DNA of 64,000 bases, taken from positions 1,860,001-1,924,000 of the forward strand of contig NZ_CP129964.1 of NCBI RefSeq assembly GCF_030503675.1. Direction: 5' to 3'. The position numbers were made by a program, and so were the translations under genes. This DNA is from Lutimonas zeaxanthinifaciens. Its GTDB lineage: Bacteria > Bacteroidota > Bacteroidia > Flavobacteriales > Flavobacteriaceae. This document shows, in pieces, positions 61,008-64,000 of the stretch. Below the pieces are notes generated by a model. The model saw only the letters and a program-made list of their open reading frames with translations. It ran no database searches and was not told where the DNA came from. Every line of letters starts with the position of its first letter. Within the stretch, counting starts at the first letter, position 1.

Positions 61008-61574
61008 CTATTCTTTCACCCTTTCGACGTAAGATCCTTTTTCAGTATCAATTTTAATCTTATCCCCTTCATTGATAAACAACGGAACGTTCACTTTTGC
61101 TCCTGTTTCCACAACTGCCGGTTTTGTAGCATTAGTTGCTGTATTGCCTTTGACACCGGGTTCGGTGTGAGTAACTTCAAGGTAAACATGAGAAGGCATT
61201 TCTACGGCCAGCGGAAGTTCATCTGAAGTCCTTATGATTATTGTAACAATTTCTCCTTCCTTCAAGAGTTCAGGAGCGTCCAAGGCCTGTCTCTCCAAGG
61301 ATATTTGATTGTAATCATCTGTATTCATGAAGTGATAGGTATCTCCTTCAGGATAAAGGTACTGGTACTTTCGTGTCTCAACCCTGACCTCTTCAATCTT
61401 ATGCCCGGCGGAGAATGTATTTTCAAGTACCTTACCCGTCGTAAGACTCTTTAGTTTTGTCCTTACAAAAGCCGGCCCCTTACCGGGTTTAACGTGTAAA
61501 AATTCAATGATTTTATACGTATCATGATTAAATACGATACAAAGACCCTTTTTTATATCTGATGTGTTTGCCAT
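61008..61574 (-). CDS. efp: Elongation factor P
   Basis: A 188-residue translation factor that helps ribosomes at proline runs. Three beta-barrel domains fit the family: KKGLCIVFNHDTYKIIEFLH then PGKGPAFVRTKLKSL (the loop Lys that may be modified sits in GKGPA), FMNTDDYNQISL in the middle, and VEVTHTEPGVKGNTAT-like LEVTHTEPGVKGNT near the end. The length is normal. It lies between lpxA and the second lpxD-like gene, with gaps of nine and four bases, so it is part of the lipid A operon. Confidence 0.96.
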   Translation of the reverse strand: MANTSDIKKGLCIVFNHDTYKIIEFLHVKPGKGPAFVRTKLKSLTTGKVLENTFSAGHKIEEVRVETRKYQYLYPEGDTYHFMNTDDYNQISLERQALDAPELLKEGEIVTIIIRTSDELPLAVEMPSHVYLEVTHTEPGVKGNTATNATKPAVVETGAKVNVPLFINEGDKIKIDTEKGSYVERVKE

Positions 61575-61583
61575 TTCTGTTTT

Positions 61584-62369
61584 TTAATAGTTACTTGTGT
61601 ATCCTTTCATGATACCCCTTTGTGAATTGTTGATAAAGGTCAAAACCTCATCTCGCTCAGGGCTCGCATCTAATTCTGCTTCTAAAATTCTTGCAGCCTG
61701 AGTGGTGTTGTTATTTTGCTGAAAAAGGATCCTGTAAATATTCTGTATTTCATTGATCTTATCCGATGAGAAACCTCTCCTCCTGAGTCCGATTGAATTT
61801 ATCCCGATGTAAGACAGGGGTTCTTTTGCTGCTTTAACAAAAGGAGGTACATCTTTACGAACCAGAGACCCTCCTGAAATCATTGCATGTTTCCCAATAT
61901 GAATGAATTGATGTATACCTGCTAATCCACCGATTATGGCATATTCTCCAATTTCCACATGTCCTGCCAGTGTTACACCATTCACAATAATTACATTGTT
62001 GTTAATTATACAATCATGTGCGACATGCGCTGTAGCCATGATCAAACAATTATCTCCGATCTCGGTTTTACCGTAGGCCTTTGTTCCTCTGTTGATCGTT
62101 GCACATTCCCTAATTGTTACGTTATCTCCTATCACCGTCAGAGAATCCTCTCCTTCAAATTTAAGGTCCTGCGGTATCGCGGAAATAACAGCTCCCGGAA
62201 ATATTCTGCAATTTTTACCAATTCTGGCACCTTCCATGATGGTTACGTTGGAACCAATCCAGGTACCTGAACCAATTTTTACATTGTTGTGAATGGTTGT
62301 AAAAGGTTCAATAACCACATTAGTGGCAATCTTGGCTCCCGGATGTATATATGCTAATGGTTGATTCAT
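61584..62369 (-). CDS. lpxA: UDP-N-acetylglucosamine acyltransferase
   Basis: A 261-residue left-handed beta-helix trimer protein that puts the first 3-hydroxyacyl chain on UDP-GlcNAc. It starts with YIHPGAKIATNVVIEPFTTI and has about nine hexapeptide turns. The catalytic His is in IMATAHVAHDC (about 120). GLRRRGFSSDKINEIQNIYR (about 195-215) marks the C-terminal helical domain of LpxA. The length is normal. It lies 15 bases after lpxC-fabZ and nine bases before efp. Confidence 0.96.
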   Translation of the reverse strand: MNQPLAYIHPGAKIATNVVIEPFTTIHNNVKIGSGTWIGSNVTIMEGARIGKNCRIFPGAVISAIPQDLKFEGEDSLTVIGDNVTIRECATINRGTKAYGKTEIGDNCLIMATAHVAHDCIINNNVIIVNGVTLAGHVEIGEYAIIGGLAGIHQFIHIGKHAMISGGSLVRKDVPPFVKAAKEPLSYIGINSIGLRRRGFSSDKINEIQNIYRILFQQNNNTTQAARILEAELDASPERDEVLTFINNSQRGIMKGYTSNY

Positions 62370-62384
62370 AAATTTTAGATTTGA

Positions 62385-63782
62385 TTACATATCAGGGTTT
62401 CTGACAATTTGTGCCATTAATTCCGCCTCTACAACCAATTTGTTATTCGCATAACCATAGGCCTGCATATGACAAATTCCCCTTCTGATTGGAGCCATTA
62501 GTTCTGCTTTAAAAATCAATGTATCTCCCGGGAGAACTTTTTGCTTAAAACGAACATTGTTCATTTTCATAAAATACGTAAGATAATTCTCCGGATCAGG
62601 CACTGTGCTTAGTACCAGAATTCCTCCGCATTGTGCCATTGCTTCCACCTGTAAAACTCCGGGCATTACTGGTGCACCGGGGAAATGTCCAACAAAGAAA
62701 GATTCATTCATTGTGACATTTTTCATACCCACAACATGATGATCGGAAAGTTCTATGATACGGTCGATCAACAAAAATGGAGGTCTGTGCGGCAATAATT
62801 TCATGATCTTATGAATATCCATAAGTGGTGGCTTACTAAGATCATATTGTGGCACTTTATTTCGCTTTTCAATTTTGATAAGCTTCATCATTTTACGGGC
62901 AAACTGCGTATTGATCTTGTGGCCGGGTTTTGTTGCGATTACCTTTCCTTTAATTTTGGTCCCAATCAGTGCAAGATCTCCAATTACATCCAGAAGTTTA
63001 TGCCTGGCTGCCTCATTGGCCCAGTGAAGGTTTAGATTGTCAAGAATTCCGTTTGGTTTTACCTTTACCGAATCTTTCTTAAAGGCCTTGCTCAATTTTT
63101 TCATCGTGGCATCCGACAGTGGCTTGTCCACATAAACAATAGCGTTGTTCAGATCTCCTCCCTTGATGAGATCGTTATCGAGAAGCATTTCTATTTCATG
63201 CAAAAAGCTAAAAGTTCTGGCATCAGCAATTTCCTTCTTAAAATCGCTCATCCTTTCCAGGTTGGCATTCTGTGTCCCAAGGATTTTTGTTCCGAAATCA
63301 ACCATTGTGGTAATTTCGTACTTATCCGAAGGCATAATCATAATCTCGCTTCCCGTTTCTTCATCCTTAAAAGAAATAATGTCTTTTACCTCGTAAACCT
63401 CTCTTTCCGCCTCTTGCTCCACAATTCCGGCTTTCTCTAAAACCTCTACAAAATATTTTGAAGACCCATCCATTATCGGAGGTTCAGGCGCATCAATTTC
63501 AATGACAATATTGTCTATATCCATACCCACAATAGCTGCCAGTACATGCTCTGAAGTATTGATCACAACCCCGTTCTTTTCAATATTGGTGCCTCTTTGC
63601 GTATCTGTAACATAGCAAGCCAAGGCCTCAATAGCAGGTTGACCTTCAAGATCCGTTCTCACAAATGTAAATCCGGTATTTTCCTCAGCGGGTTTAAATG
63701 TCAGGGAAACTTGATTTCCTGTATGCAGTCCTATTCCTTGCAAGGAAACCTCACTTCCTATAGTCTTTTGCTTTTCACTCAT
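62385..63782 (-). CDS. lpxC: Bifunctional LpxC deacetylase / FabZ dehydratase
   Basis: A 465-residue fusion typical of Bacteroidota. Residues 1 to about 305 are LpxC, the zinc deacetylase committing UDP-acyl-GlcNAc to lipid A: QGIGLHTG near 16, EHVLAAIVGMDIDN (zinc His, about 78) and the zinc ligands of LNLHWANEAARHKLLDVIGD (about 248-267). Residues about 320-465 are FabZ, the 3-hydroxyacyl-ACP dehydratase: LLPHRPPFLLIDRI (about 330) and FVGHFPGAPVMPGVLQVEAM with catalytic His and Glu. It overlaps the lpxD stop by four bases. Confidence 0.96.
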   Translation of the reverse strand: MSEKQKTIGSEVSLQGIGLHTGNQVSLTFKPAEENTGFTFVRTDLEGQPAIEALACYVTDTQRGTNIEKNGVVINTSEHVLAAIVGMDIDNIVIEIDAPEPPIMDGSSKYFVEVLEKAGIVEQEAEREVYEVKDIISFKDEETGSEIMIMPSDKYEITTMVDFGTKILGTQNANLERMSDFKKEIADARTFSFLHEIEMLLDNDLIKGGDLNNAIVYVDKPLSDATMKKLSKAFKKDSVKVKPNGILDNLNLHWANEAARHKLLDVIGDLALIGTKIKGKVIATKPGHKINTQFARKMMKLIKIEKRNKVPQYDLSKPPLMDIHKIMKLLPHRPPFLLIDRIIELSDHHVVGMKNVTMNESFFVGHFPGAPVMPGVLQVEAMAQCGGILVLSTVPDPENYLTYFMKMNNVRFKQKVLPGDTLIFKAELMAPIRRGICHMQAYGYANNKLVVEAELMAQIVRNPDM

Positions 63783-64000
63783 TTTTTAATATGATTATCA
63801 CCAATTTGTTTTTCAAGTTCATCCAGTCTTGAACATAATTTGGGTAAGTTTCTAAAATGTACGTATGATTTATTAAAGTCGTTATAAGGCATCGCCGGGC
63901 TACCCTGTACGATTTCTCCGTCAGGTATCGACTTACCAATCCCGGACTGAGCCTGTATTCTAACTTTATTCCCAATAGTTATGTGCCCAACAATACCAAC
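63779..64000 (-). CDS. lpxD: UDP-3-O-acylglucosamine N-acyltransferase, C-terminal part (cut by window edge)
   Basis: The frame enters at base 64000 and stops with TGA at 63781-63779. It encodes 73 residues: hexapeptide repeats GIVGHITIGNKVRIQAQSGI, then the LpxD C-terminal signature GSPAMPYNDFNKSYVHFRNL and a short coiled-coil tail. A different frame with an ATG in the same stretch lacks any family likeness and is rejected. The stop overlaps the lpxC start (ATGA). This is the canonical first gene of the lipid A row. Confidence 0.92.
   Translation of the reverse strand, partial: VGIVGHITIGNKVRIQAQSGIGKSIPDGEIVQGSPAMPYNDFNKSYVHFRNLPKLCSRLDELEKQIGDNHIKK

Noticed and set aside
63775-63975. ATG-started frame of 66 codons at the right edge
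   Set aside because: The overlapping frame without a start in the window encodes the clear LpxD C-terminus, so the ATG frame is a shadow.
1-64000. CRISPR arrays, insertion sequences, integrase or att sites
   Set aside because: No regularly spaced repeats, transposase motifs or integrase genes were seen; the two tRNA genes have no partial copies downstream that would mark an att site.

Overview
The window looks like chromosomal DNA of a Bacteroidota member, most likely a marine or sediment Flavobacteriia (Flavobacteriaceae-like). The signs are a low G+C content, promoters of the Bacteroidota type (TTG, about 20 bases, TAnnTTTG), a secreted kelch protein with a type IX secretion sorting tail, an LpxC-FabZ fusion, a CzcA-TolC fusion, a ResB-CcsA fusion and many SusD-free outer-membrane barrels. 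I see no phage, insertion sequence, CRISPR array or rRNA. Almost every gene is intact. Only the two ends are cut, by topB on the left and lpxD on the right.

Layout. 1-1.4 kb: end of DNA topoisomerase III and a DUF2461 protein. 1.4-8.3 kb: a nitrite-ammonification module (nrfH-nrfA, the ccsBA cytochrome c assembly factor, and a divergent outer-membrane porin with a palindrome in the shared control region). 8.3-13.1 kb: glycosyltransferase, DUF423 protein, a possible 37-residue basic peptide, an ATP-cone/Mrr-type nuclease divergent from a YbdG-like MscS channel, and a TetR regulator. 13.2-19.2 kb: a metal-efflux RND system, with a His-rich secreted protein, a CzcA-TolC fusion and an adaptor. 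19.3-20.8 kb: a superfamily-2 helicase. 21-25.7 kb: leuC-leuD-leuA-leuB, closed by a strong terminator.

26-36.2 kb: secreted and envelope functions (M19 dipeptidase, six-blade kelch T9SS protein, lipoprotein, IorAB-type molybdenum hydroxylase, a tandem pair of paralogous small secreted proteins with a barrel protein, and an arylsulfatase). 36.2-45.3 kb: CDGSH ferredoxin, two DUF2490 proteins, an eight-haem cytochrome/TPR lipoprotein, a likely dcu-ansB-porin asparagine/C4-dicarboxylate operon and a Gly/Tyr-rich lipoprotein. 45.5-45.7 kb: tRNA-Ser(GCT) and tRNA-Pro(TGG) behind one consensus promoter.

47-51 kb holds the least understood unit: a tightly coupled row of TetR regulator, ABC1/UbiB kinase-like protein, flavin reductase, GTP cyclohydrolase I and an SDR-fold protein that lacks the usual catalytic tyrosine. 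A perfect inverted repeat overlaps the TetR gene's own promoter. This looks like a self-regulated pterin/flavin/lipid redox module. 51.1-59 kb: a CarboxypepD_reg-like protein, an SPFH protein, a VWA protein, FabG and an M16 protease. 59-64 kb: sucD, then the lipid A early genes with efp (second lpxD-like gene, efp, lpxA, lpxC-fabZ, lpxD), all on the minus strand.
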